From CAVXTT01 sp963764685 (lineage in GTDB: Bacteria > Bacteroidota > Ignavibacteria > Ignavibacteriales > Ignavibacteriaceae): a DNA stretch of 64,000 nucleotides. The position numbers and the translations under genes are program-made. The stretch spans positions 186,001-250,000 of the forward strand of contig CAVXTT010000019.1 of NCBI GenBank assembly GCA_963764685.1, given 5' to 3'. Below, piece after piece: positions 48,174 to 57,001 of this stretch (the first letter of the stretch is position 1; every line of letters begins with the position of its first letter). The notes beneath the pieces are model-generated. The model saw nothing but the letters and a program-made list of their open reading frames with translations. It had not been told where the DNA came from and searched no databases.

Positions 48174-48195
48174 ATGGGGGAATCACTTCCCCCAT
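48174..48195 (-). terminator. Hairpin terminator of the T9SS gene
   Basis: ATGGGGGAA (48174-48182) pairs with TTCCCCCAT (48187-48195) around a 4-nt loop, 10 nt beyond the stop codon at 48205. Strong stem, without a clear T-tract on the minus strand. Confidence 0.65.
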
Positions 48196-48204
48196 GGTGT
48201 AATT

Positions 48205-51133
48205 TTATTTCATTAAAATCATTTTCTTCATATCATTATATTTCTCCCCGCTTACTGATGCAGCTCTAAGTTCATAGAAATAAACACCGCTGCTTACCTT
48301 TGAACCGGAATTATCATCTCCCGTCCAATTAATACTATGTCTACCCGCTGTCATCTCACTGCTAACTAATGTTTTGACAGTCTCTCCTAGTATATTGTAA
48401 ATTTTAAGACTTACATCAGATGTAAACGGCAGACTATAAGAAATTACAGTACTTGGATTAAAGGGATTAGGATAATTCTGTGCGAGACTGTAAACGGTAA
48501 CCATACCCGGTTCATCATTCTCTATTCCTGTAAACTTATCACCGTAATATGCCAGACCTGTTATGTTGGGATATTGTACAGGTCCAATGATCGTTCCTGC
48601 GGCTGTGCTTGTATCAATTTTTATAAAACTGCTTACCTGTGAGGCATTTCCTATGGTGCCATAAAGTTCACCAACACCGTCGAATACAAGTGAGTTTGTC
48701 ATTAAGCTTAAACCTGTGTTACCAATTAGGGTGGCTTCACCTGTTTCAATATTCAGCTTGTATATTTTATCCTTGCCGGTACCTATTGCAGCATAAAAGG
48801 CGATCCACAATTCACCTGTTAAAGGATTGAATGCTGCAGATGATATCTGTACAGGTGCAGTACTTTTCAATACTGCTGTTCCCGTGGAAGGATCTACCCG
48901 GTAGATCTGTCCGCTCTTCTTAAATCCGTATAGTATGCCGTCGGTATCAAAAGCTATTGATGTAAGATCGGTCAGTAGGGTACCTCCCTCTTCAACTATA
49001 CTGATCAGATAGGCATCACCTCTTTCAGCATTCACTCTGACGAGCTCTGTCGAAGGGATTGCCTGCCCGGAATAAATACCATAGATTATACTGGATACAG
49101 GATCTGCTGCTATTGATTTAAGTTCAGGATAAAGGGAGGGTCCGATAATTGTGCCTGCACCTGAAAAAGGATTTATCGTTAAAATATTCCCGTCACTGAA
49201 AGTACCGCTCGATGCGTAGAGAACATTTCTGACAGCAGTTTTTATTACATACCCTTTACCTTTTACAGTCAGTCCGTCAAACTCAGTATTATTGCTGGAT
49301 ACCTGCAACATCTCCTCAACATTGCCGGTGTCGGCAGGGGTGAACTGAAGCTCAAGGAGCAGTGAATCATATGAACCAAGGGTGACAGGAAAAGTTATAT
49401 TATTCAATCTGTGGAATGGACCGGCATCCTGGGCTACACCGGTTATTACCAGGTTATCCTCACCGTAATTCTTAATTACGGCAGTGAATGGATCGCTTGA
49501 ATGAGTCATCTCTATATTACCGAAATCAACAACAGGTGTTTCAGTAAATACATAAGTACCCGGGAATGGTACAAGGCGTATTTCACCTATCCAGGTACCC
49601 CATTTATTTCTATGAGGAACATACTCGGTAAGCATCCAGAAATTATTCTGATCTGCAGGATCACGGTAAATGCCGTGATAATCTCCCCAGCGGTTTCTGT
49701 CGCCGCCGTATGTTACAACATAGTTATCCACACCCGGCTTTAAAAGATAACTCGGATTAAAGCCAAGAGGGTCATTGGCAAGTCTGCTTGTATAAAATGC
49801 GCCTGCATATTCAGTATCGCCGCATCGGCTGAAGTTAACTGCAACGTTGCCATCCTTGTCTAAATCCAATGCCGGGAATAAGTAAAAATATCCCACCGAG
49901 CCGTATGAAAATTGTTCAGCAATAGTTGGTCCAGCGGTATTGATCTTCACATATTTAATTGCAGAGTAACCTGCGTGCTGTGAGCTGCGCACAGCGTGAA
50001 CGAAATATATATTGCCGTTATATAACCTGGGAGCCATCATAAGGTTTGCACCATTAGGCTCGATCGCCATTCCCCCTCCCATTTGATTTGCCTGCGGAGG
50101 AGAAGTATAATAAGGAACTGCCAAACTGACCGCGGTAAGGACAGGATTTGTTATCGGATTAGTGAGTTTATAAAAATTAACAGCGTTGCCTCCTCCCCAT
50201 TCCGTCTGAAGGAAAGTAAGCGTCGGTGGTTGGTCCGTAAGTTACGCAGGGACGTATACCGTCGGGTCTTCCAGAACCATTAGGATAACTTATTGCCCAG
50301 ATATCTTTCCAGGAAAGAGCACCTCCGCTGCTTGCATACAATTCTGCTTTGGATATAATTCTTATCTTATCATACATCTGACCGCCTGGAAAAGGAAACT
50401 GTCTCGACAGTATATAAATCGCTTCATCATCGAAGCCCATTCCGGGATAGTCTCCCCAGTTATGAGCATTAGTGTTTCCATTGTTATGAGCCGGAAGCGA
50501 CCATACATACCAGGTACCCAAAGGATCGGCATCATCGGAAACCGATATAAAGAAATAAGCTGTCTGAAGGCCGTCATTCTGATTATCCCACAACATAACC
50601 CACCGGTTAGCGTAATGATCGAAAATTACCTGCGGATCGAAAGCATTAGGAACAGGATTAACAACATTGTTCCATACATCTGCCGATATGTGCTTTAAAA
50701 GGTTTCCTTCTTTATCATAAATTCTGAATATGCTGTTAGTAGTAGTTATTATGTGTCCCGGTCCTACTGCAATATGCGGATCAGGAGGAATTGAACCTCC
50801 CATCGGGTTACCGGAAAAATCATTTAGAAGCACGGTCATATTATCTACTGCTTCGGGCTTTGGTGCACCCAGATCTTCAAAATAAGGGAGTTCATTCTCG
50901 GCAGGTACAGGAGAAGAGAAATTCATATAATATGGTTCTTTAACCCACTCATCTACTTCATTCCTGATTTTCTGATTACCCGGTTCAATTAAGGGACCGT
51001 CGGATCCAAAAATATCTGTTGTCTGCTGGGCGCCTGTAGTTACGTTTCCTACTGCGGGTCCCTGGTATGTTACCTGTGCACTTACACTTACTGCAATCAG
51101 AACGGGTAACAGGAGGTAGAATTTAAAACGCAT
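48205..51133 (-). CDS. T9SS-secreted multi-domain protein with propeller and ASH-like domain (frameshifted)
   Basis: About 975 aa. Signal peptide MRFKFYLLLPVLIAVSVSAQ at ATG 51133. The N-terminal third is a beta-propeller-like region with GHIITTTNSIFRIYDKEG and DPQVIFDHYANRWVML, resembling secreted exo-alpha-sialidase or Ycf48-like folds. The frame breaks at 50213-50215, where TTT should be TT: removing one base joins TTDAYF to LQTEWGGGNAV. Later come an ASH/choice-of-anchor-D domain (VVDFGNIEMTHSSDPFTA), a second propeller with YPELKSIAADP repeats, and the T9SS sorting domain QNYPNPFNPSTVISY ending KKMILMK. It is exported to the cell surface. The ligand is unknown. Confidence 0.86.
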
Positions 51134-51209
51134 TAGATTATCCTTGTTGAATTGGATTATAAAATTTGAAAATAGGTATTCGGGTTCTAATAATCAATAA
51201 ATATGGGGA

Positions 51210-52703
51210 TCAGAACTCAAAATAAATAAAAGGCTGCAGATCGGCAGCTCTGAATTGTGCTGCAATCCAGATCATCAGAGCAAGCAGCAAAGCCTTCCCG
51301 AATAGCGGCATTCTCACAAGCAGTTTTTGAGTTCTCTGTTCAACTGATAAAGGGATAAAATGAAGTAAATATCCCGTCACAAGCAGAAATGCTGCAACAG
51401 GATAACCAATGACAAACTGAGGGATTACTCCCGGCTTAAAATATTCTCCTATCTGTCCGATCATATCAAATGCATAATTGAAATCCTTTGCCCTGAAGAA
51501 TATCCAGGCGAATGCAATAAGGTGAAACGTAATAAATACCTTACCGGTTTTCAGCAGGTATGAATTCTGTATATTAAGCTTCCGGTATAATGCTTCCCTT
51601 TTAGCAGTTAAAAGTGAGAATGACATATAGAAGCCGTGTAGTAATCCCCAGAAGATAAATGTCCAGCTTGCACCGTGCCATAATCCGCATATAAGAAACG
51701 TAAGTAAAAGTGCGGCAATGTTTCCTGCAAGGCGGTAGTCCCTGAATTTAATCTGAAGGGGTCTGAAAATATAATCAAGAAGCCAGCTGGATAATGAGAT
51801 ATGCCACCGTCTCCAGAATTCTGCAATGCTTGCAGCCTGGTAGGGTGACCGGAAGTTTTCCATCAGCTTGAAGCCGAGCAGCAGAGCGAGTCCCGTTGCA
51901 ATATCGGTATATCCAGAAAAATCACAAAAGACCTGCAGAGTATAGCCATACACTGCGAGCAGATTTTCTGCACCGGTAAATCTAAGCGGTTCATCGAATA
52001 CCCTGTCCACAAAATTTAAGCTAATATAATCAGCTATTACAGCCTTCTTGAATATTCCCGATATCAGAAAATACACTGCCATACCGATCTGCGCGTTTGT
52101 AAGATAATAATCCTGTTTCAGCTGCGGAATAAATGAAGACGCTCTGTCGATTGGTCCTGCCAATACATTTGCAAAGAAAGAGATATATATAGTAAAGTCG
52201 AGAAGACTCTCTTCCGGCTGCTCAGTCTCCCAATAAATTTCCACAAGGTAGCTGATGGCTTTGAATGTATAAAATGAAATGCCGATGGGCAAAAGAACAT
52301 CGAAAGGATTAACCTGAAGCAGCTTAAAGTCAGTAATTACCTGTATGAAGAAGTTCGTGTATTTGAAATATCCCAGCAGGGCAAGGTTTAAACCGATTGC
52401 AGAAATAAAAAATATCCTTTTGCTTAATCCATTGCTTCTGCTGATAAGAAAAGCTGAATAATAGTTTACAACTGAAGATCCGATTATCAACAAAAGAAAG
52501 ATACCGCTGACTTTATAATAAAAGTAAAAGGAAAATAGAAGGAGCAGCAGCTTACGGATAGTCGGGTAAGCAGATACCAGGCGGTAGAGAATCAATAATC
52601 CGAAAAAAAGAAACAGAAAAAATGAAGTAGTAAAGAGAAGAGGATCCCCTTCATCATAAAGGAAAAGGTGTGCCAGTTTTTCTATGTCAAAAAGGTAAGG
52701 CAT
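51210..52703 (-). CDS. MBOAT-family O-acyltransferase (DltB/AlgI-like)
   Basis: A 497-aa polytopic membrane protein with about ten to twelve helices. The catalytic region is ICGLWHGASWTFIFWGLLHG (about 325-345) with the conserved His, preceded by FSGYTDIATGLALLLGF and RSPYQAASIAEFWRRWHISL, all typical of the DltB/AlgI branch. It would move an acyl group from a carrier across the inner membrane and onto a periplasmic acceptor. It is the last gene of a four-gene operon (SGNH, AMP ligase, ACP, MBOAT), 2 nt after the ACP gene. In that setting the acyl donor would be the acyl-ACP loaded by the ligase. Confidence 0.92.
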   Translation of the reverse strand: MPYLFDIEKLAHLFLYDEGDPLLFTTSFFLFLFFGLLILYRLVSAYPTIRKLLLLLFSFYFYYKVSGIFLLLIIGSSVVNYYSAFLISRSNGLSKRIFFISAIGLNLALLGYFKYTNFFIQVITDFKLLQVNPFDVLLPIGISFYTFKAISYLVEIYWETEQPEESLLDFTIYISFFANVLAGPIDRASSFIPQLKQDYYLTNAQIGMAVYFLISGIFKKAVIADYISLNFVDRVFDEPLRFTGAENLLAVYGYTLQVFCDFSGYTDIATGLALLLGFKLMENFRSPYQAASIAEFWRRWHISLSSWLLDYIFRPLQIKFRDYRLAGNIAALLLTFLICGLWHGASWTFIFWGLLHGFYMSFSLLTAKREALYRKLNIQNSYLLKTGKVFITFHLIAFAWIFFRAKDFNYAFDMIGQIGEYFKPGVIPQFVIGYPVAAFLLVTGYLLHFIPLSVEQRTQKLLVRMPLFGKALLLALMIWIAAQFRAADLQPFIYFEF

Positions 52704-52705
52704 CC

Positions 52706-52939
52706 TCAGCCGGCTGTTTTAGAATCAACTAGTTTCTGCAGATCGCCCACGCATTTAAGCTTAAGGATCTCGATATTCTTAAACCTGATGCCGTATTCTT
52801 TCTCGACAGCCAGTATAATATTTAAATGTTTTAAGGAGTCCCAACCGGGTACTTCCCAGGCGAATGTTTCCTCCCTGAGATTAAAATCTTCAAGATTAAG
52901 CTCATTGAGTATTGCCTGCTTTAACCGCTGTGAGATCAT
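52706..52939 (-). CDS. Acyl carrier protein
   Basis: A 77-aa acidic carrier domain. The phosphopantetheine attachment Ser is in GWDSLKHLNII (about 30-40), in the D-S-L/M context recognised by 4'-phosphopantetheinyl transferases. Helices II and III (NIILAVEKEYGIRF, FKNIEILKLKCVGDL) follow in the usual order. It overlaps the AMP ligase gene by 4 nt and the MBOAT gene follows 2 nt on, so it is a dedicated carrier for this operon and not the fatty-acid-synthesis ACP. Confidence 0.92.
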   Translation of the reverse strand: MISQRLKQAILNELNLEDFNLREETFAWEVPGWDSLKHLNIILAVEKEYGIRFKNIEILKLKCVGDLQKLVDSKTAG

Positions 52940-54618
52940 ATGAGCTCCCTTTTGATCCTTTCAATGTTTGTTTTTCTTGCAGGCTTACCAGCTGAGCTTT
53001 TAATAAGCCATCGCGGAGGAACGAGATGTACCTTCCGGATTGAAATATCCAATGACATTCCCGCCCATACTATCTCCTCCTTTAACTTCATTATGTCTTT
53101 ATCATCCGTTAAAGCAGTTTCTGCAATAACTGTTACCTGCTCGCTTCCGAGTTCATCATCATATTCTCCGGCTGCAATAACTCTGCCGGGAATGACTCCT
53201 TTAATTTCACCTACAGCAGCTTCAATATCTTCAGGATATATATTTATTCCTGCAATAATGATTATATCTTTTTGCCTTCCTGAAATAAAATAGCAGCCGT
53301 CAACCTCAAATCCCAGGTCGCCGGTATAGTACCATCCGCCTGATAAGACTTCAGCTGATTTCTCCGGGTAGTTGCGGTAGCCTTCAAAAAGAGATTCAGA
53401 AGTTACTGCCAATTCACCAATATATCCCGGTGGCAAATCTTCTCTTGATTCATTGACTATCCGGATACTGCATCCTTTAATTACTTTGCCTGAAGAAAGG
53501 AATTTCCTTCCTTCATCAGCCAGCCTTATCCTGCCTCTGGAATATTCTTCAGGGTCTACAGTTATTTCTCTAACGAGCTCATCAGGGGGAGTTTGCGTAA
53601 TCGCGAATGTAGTTTCCGCCATAGCATATGAACTGGAGAGTGCTGATTCTCTTAACCCATACTTCTTATATCTGGCTATGAACTTTTTATGACTCTCATA
53701 CCTCACCGGCTCGCTGCAGTTTATAATGAGCCGCCAGGAGTCAAGTGATATACCTTCAAGATCTTCTTCCCTTACCTTGTCTGTCAGGACATTAAGAGCA
53801 AAATTGGGTATCCAGCTTATTGTACCCTTTTCTGATGATATTATTTGAGGCAGAAGCGAAGGGATAGTTACCCACTCGAACGGATCAATTTGTATAAGCG
53901 GGATGCAAAGAGCAAGAGGCAGATGGAATGCAGCAATAAGTCCCATATCATGATAGAGAGGGAGCCAGCTTACTATCTTATCATTCTTTGTAAGCTTAAT
54001 TGCTTCTGCATAATTTTGAAGGTGTCTAAGTACGGCATTGTTAGTGAGAAGAACAGGTTTCTGCAGTCCCGTTGTACCTGAAGAATGCTGCAGAAGCAGG
54101 GTATCATCAGATGAAGCATTGCTTCCGGAGATAAATCCTGTATCGTCATTTGATGTCAAAGGATGTTCCAGGGGATAGATCAGTCCCTTGATCGTAGTAC
54201 TTTTCTCTTTTAATAGTTCTTCCAGATAACCGCCTGCGGTTCTCTCTGTAATTATCCAGTCGAGTCCTGATCTCTGTGCCATCCCTACAATCCCTTCTCT
54301 GAACTTATCGGGATGGAGGCGGGGGTTAGGATAGGCAAGAACTGCGGGTATTGCACCGGACAGGCATATGCCCATATACAAGGGATAGAACTCTTTATTA
54401 TGACTTATTATTATTGCACAAACTTCCCCCTGTTTAATGCCGGCTGATCTAATATAGCTGGCATATAATAAAGCCTTATTGTAAAGTGATGAGCAGCTCC
54501 ATCTGAATGGTTCTTCTCCTGCGCTCCAGTGAATAACAGCATCCTTATCAGGGTACAGTCCGGAATTATTTTTCCATAAATCAGTTAAAGAGTTAATGTC
54601 GGATATACTGGCGATCAT
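52936..54618 (-). CDS. Acyl-AMP ligase, FAAL-like, dedicated to the carrier protein
   Basis: A 560-aa ANL-superfamily enzyme. Motifs in order: LLLQHSSGTTGLQKPVLLTN (A3, about 170-189), SWLPLYHDMGLIAAFH typical of fatty acyl-AMP ligases, SSSYAMAETTFAI, GWYYTGDLGFEVDGCYFISGR (A7/A8) and a C-terminal SAGKPARKTN with the candidate catalytic Lys. It adenylates a carboxylic acid and would load it on the ACP encoded next. Similarity is to FAAL enzymes more than to D-alanine-activating DltA, so the acyl group may be a fatty or short-chain acid. It overlaps the SGNH gene stop (ATGA) and the ACP start by 4 nt each. Confidence 0.9.
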   Translation of the reverse strand: MIASISDINSLTDLWKNNSGLYPDKDAVIHWSAGEEPFRWSCSSLYNKALLYASYIRSAGIKQGEVCAIIISHNKEFYPLYMGICLSGAIPAVLAYPNPRLHPDKFREGIVGMAQRSGLDWIITERTAGGYLEELLKEKSTTIKGLIYPLEHPLTSNDDTGFISGSNASSDDTLLLQHSSGTTGLQKPVLLTNNAVLRHLQNYAEAIKLTKNDKIVSWLPLYHDMGLIAAFHLPLALCIPLIQIDPFEWVTIPSLLPQIISSEKGTISWIPNFALNVLTDKVREEDLEGISLDSWRLIINCSEPVRYESHKKFIARYKKYGLRESALSSSYAMAETTFAITQTPPDELVREITVDPEEYSRGRIRLADEGRKFLSSGKVIKGCSIRIVNESREDLPPGYIGELAVTSESLFEGYRNYPEKSAEVLSGGWYYTGDLGFEVDGCYFISGRQKDIIIIAGINIYPEDIEAAVGEIKGVIPGRVIAAGEYDDELGSEQVTVIAETALTDDKDIMKLKEEIVWAGMSLDISIRKVHLVPPRWLIKSSAGKPARKTNIERIKRELI

Positions 54619-55967
54619 CGGTTCTTCCGGTAAGCATCCAGAATTGTTTCCGCTAAGAGGTCTGCAATCTTTTTAGCTCCGTCATTGTTAACGTGGGTAT
54701 AATCTTTATAGGCGAGAGGAGGACTCGCGGTAACCCAGTTATTCATTGAGTTCTCTCCTCCCATCGCCTGGTAAAGGTTCCAGAAGGCACAGCCCGATGT
54801 TTCTGCAATGCGCTTCTGTATTTCTACAAGTTTCGGAACATTAGGGTCGGTTGCAAACCTGCTCCCCTTCTTTATGCTCTTGTCTCCGACACTTATTAAT
54901 AGAAAGCTGGTCTCCGGAAGTGCTTTCTTAAGATTAGAAATAACCTTCACCATCTGCTTCTCATACCTGGTATAATCGCTTGTCTCTGAAACAAGATTTA
55001 ACCCAAAGTTCAGTACTATTAATTTATAATTCAGCAGATGGTTGAATCCGGAAAGGACTTCCGTAGTTACATTCTCCAGTGATAGTCCTGAGTTGCCTCT
55101 TAAAGGGAAATTATCCACATAAATACCGCTGCCCGATTCGAGACTAACACCATAGAACCTTGCCTGCTTTGAAACAGGAGCCGTTATAAGAACAGATCTT
55201 GCATTTCCCCCCGCATTCAGAATGAGTTCCTTAATACCATTCCCCTGTTCCAGATCTGCCTTTAATTCCTTTCCATCATCAAACTTATAAGTAACGGATG
55301 ATTTGACTGCACCGCTGTAAAACACTCTTACTGTATTAAAGTATTTAGGAGCATTTCCAATCCCGCTGACTTCATATTTAACCCAGCTTCCTGCAGCAGG
55401 CAGAGAGACAGTACCGCTTATACCCGGAGGGAAAGGAAAGTTTGATGATTCGGTAATTGAATAAGTTTCCCAATCGCCTGAAAAGGTCTGCCTTGTGGAT
55501 GCCCTGAATCTTGTGTCCTTTGAGGTAATGGAAAGAAAGCCTGCACCGTACCCTCCGAATGTTTTCTGAAAATTTAATCTCAGATCGGAGGTAATCATAT
55601 CCCCTTCAATTGCTGAATCTCCGTAATGAGCTACCCTGATGTTCTTATCTTTGGAGCTTTTCAGTGCATCATAAAAATACTTCATCTGGGCAGTATTTCC
55701 GGAAAGGGATTCGATAGTAGTTGGAGCAGGAAAAGAAAAGAGCTCAAGAAGAGCATCATTTATAATAGATGCAGAATTTACTTCACGGTTCAGATTAAAC
55801 ATCGAGCTGTTGAGTGAATCACTCTTAATATCTATTAAGATATCGACTTTCTTTGTCTTTATTATCCCGAGATCTATATCGGCAGGAATCTGAGAGAGTA
55901 AAAGCAGGAACAGGATTGTTAATCCAAGCAGCAGTGAAGGTTGATTCTTTTTATTATCCGGCAGCAT
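54615..55967 (-). CDS. Membrane-anchored SGNH/GDSL hydrolase-like protein (DltD/AlgX-like position)
   Basis: A 450-aa protein with a single N-terminal anchor (about 12-34) and an extracytoplasmic body. SGNH blocks are HYGDSAIEGDMITSD (block I with catalytic Ser, about 118), NFGLN near block III and DYTHVNNDGAKKIADLL (block V Asp and His). A beta-sandwich insertion lies between blocks I and III. First gene of the acyl-transfer operon, with AGGAT just upstream of ATG 55967. In Dlt and alginate systems the SGNH partner (DltD or AlgX/J) accepts the acyl group at the periplasmic face. The acceptor polymer is unknown. Confidence 0.85.
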   Translation of the reverse strand: MLPDNKKNQPSLLLGLTILFLLLLSQIPADIDLGIIKTKKVDILIDIKSDSLNSSMFNLNREVNSASIINDALLELFSFPAPTTIESLSGNTAQMKYFYDALKSSKDKNIRVAHYGDSAIEGDMITSDLRLNFQKTFGGYGAGFLSITSKDTRFRASTRQTFSGDWETYSITESSNFPFPPGISGTVSLPAAGSWVKYEVSGIGNAPKYFNTVRVFYSGAVKSSVTYKFDDGKELKADLEQGNGIKELILNAGGNARSVLITAPVSKQARFYGVSLESGSGIYVDNFPLRGNSGLSLENVTTEVLSGFNHLLNYKLIVLNFGLNLVSETSDYTRYEKQMVKVISNLKKALPETSFLLISVGDKSIKKGSRFATDPNVPKLVEIQKRIAETSGCAFWNLYQAMGGENSMNNWVTASPPLAYKDYTHVNNDGAKKIADLLAETILDAYRKNR

Positions 55968-56148
55968 AAATATCCTATAAGAATCAACTAAATTAATAAA
56001 ATTTAATAAAACCCTTAGTCTTTATTTAACAGATCAAGGAATAACCCACCGTGTCCCATATCTGTTCAAAATACCAGAATCAGATAATGGTTTCCAGATA
56101 GCCCAATCACGGGTTTCCATATAATCTAATAGCCCACGGTTTCTAATA

Positions 56149-56393
56149 GCCCACGGTTTCTAACCGTGGGGAAGGGGGATAAATATATACACGTCAACCC
56201 CTTCAGGGGTTTGCCATTGAATATTAAACGTAACTTTCCCGAACGGGGATTACTCATCAATTTTTTTTGAGCTTCTGACTCCCACCGCAATCAGGTACTT
56301 TTCCTTGGTTATATATTCAAGATTGGTAAACCCCTTGAAGGGGTTAAGGATAATTTTGTTTTTATTCAGCCCAACGGTTAAAAACCGTGGGCT
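56149..56393. repeat. Palindromic REP-like elements
   Basis: CCCACGGTT (56150-56158) with AACCGTGGG (56162-56170); AACCCCTTCAGGGGTT (56196-56211); AACCCCTTGAAGGGGTT (56329-56345); and AGCCCAACGGTT with ACCGTGGGCT (56368-56393). The second and third are alternative versions of one head with different centres. A direct repeat of AGCCCACGGTTTCTAA precedes the first. Confidence 0.8.
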
Positions 56394-56692
56394 ATTAGTT
56401 TGAAGTTGGGGGTTTAATTTAAGAGAATAGAGGAATCTGTTTAATTTCAATCAATGATAAGTGTTTTATCTAAACTCTAATTTATTTTGGACAGCAGTGC
56501 CATGTCCAAAATAAAATAATCGTGCTGTCGTACGGACGAAATAAGGACAATTGGAAATGGTTGATGCCCCTTTTGGATTAGTGGATTGGATCAATGAAAG
56601 AAGGAATAGTTTTAAGAGTTTAGGGAATATCAACTAACTTTGTTTTTATACCCTAAACCAACCCTAATTGACTCCAAACCTGTTCTATCAGC

Positions 56693-56751
56693 GGTTTATC
56701 ATCCATTTATCATCTGTTTATACTCCGTAGCCGAACCTAGTATAAACAGAC
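56693..56751. repeat. 11-bp-period tandem array with inverted head (family A, copy 4)
   Basis: GGTTTATCATC (56693-56703), CATTTATCATC (56704-56714) and TGTTTATACTC (56715-56725) are followed by the head CGTAGCCGAACC and an inverted unit TATAAACAGAC (from 56741). Reverse-complemented, head and units match the 28850 and 41181 copies. Confidence 0.8.
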
Positions 56752-57001
56752 TATAAAGCTAACATGGACCTGCCTTCAGAGATTTTAATTAGTAATATTA
56801 TACAGATCATTAAGAATCGACCTGCCTGCAGATTGGCAGGATCAAAGTAGGATACAAGGGAATATTTTAAATTTACCAACTTTTTATGAGGGATTTTTTT
56901 TTATCGTTTTGGGAAAAACATGGAATAACCAAGAAATGAATAGTGCACAAAAAAAAGCGGATTAGACTACCCCCGAACTTCCCCATCTCCGGACTTCCGC
57001 A

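Larger units (their letters stand above)
47286..48204. other. Intergenic region rich in palindromic REP-like elements
   Basis: No gene is visible in this 919-bp gap. A 76-codon frame on the minus strand (47529-47759) overlaps repeat sequence and is not supported. Palindromic elements, listed separately, occupy much of it, together with the terminator of the T9SS gene at 48174-48195. Confidence 0.65.
55968..57001. other. Intergenic region with palindromic and 11-bp repeats
   Basis: A 1.03-kb gap between the acyl-transfer operon and the glycyl radical enzyme. It contains palindromic REP-like elements (56149-56393) and an 11-bp array (56693-56751). A 66-codon minus-strand frame at 56250-56450 is a translation of repeats and not supported. 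The promoter of the acyl-transfer operon should be near 55970-56140. Confidence 0.6.

Noticed and set aside
56250..56450. 66-codon minus-strand frame
   Set aside because: It covers palindromic repeats at both ends; sequence is repeat-derived and has no start signal.
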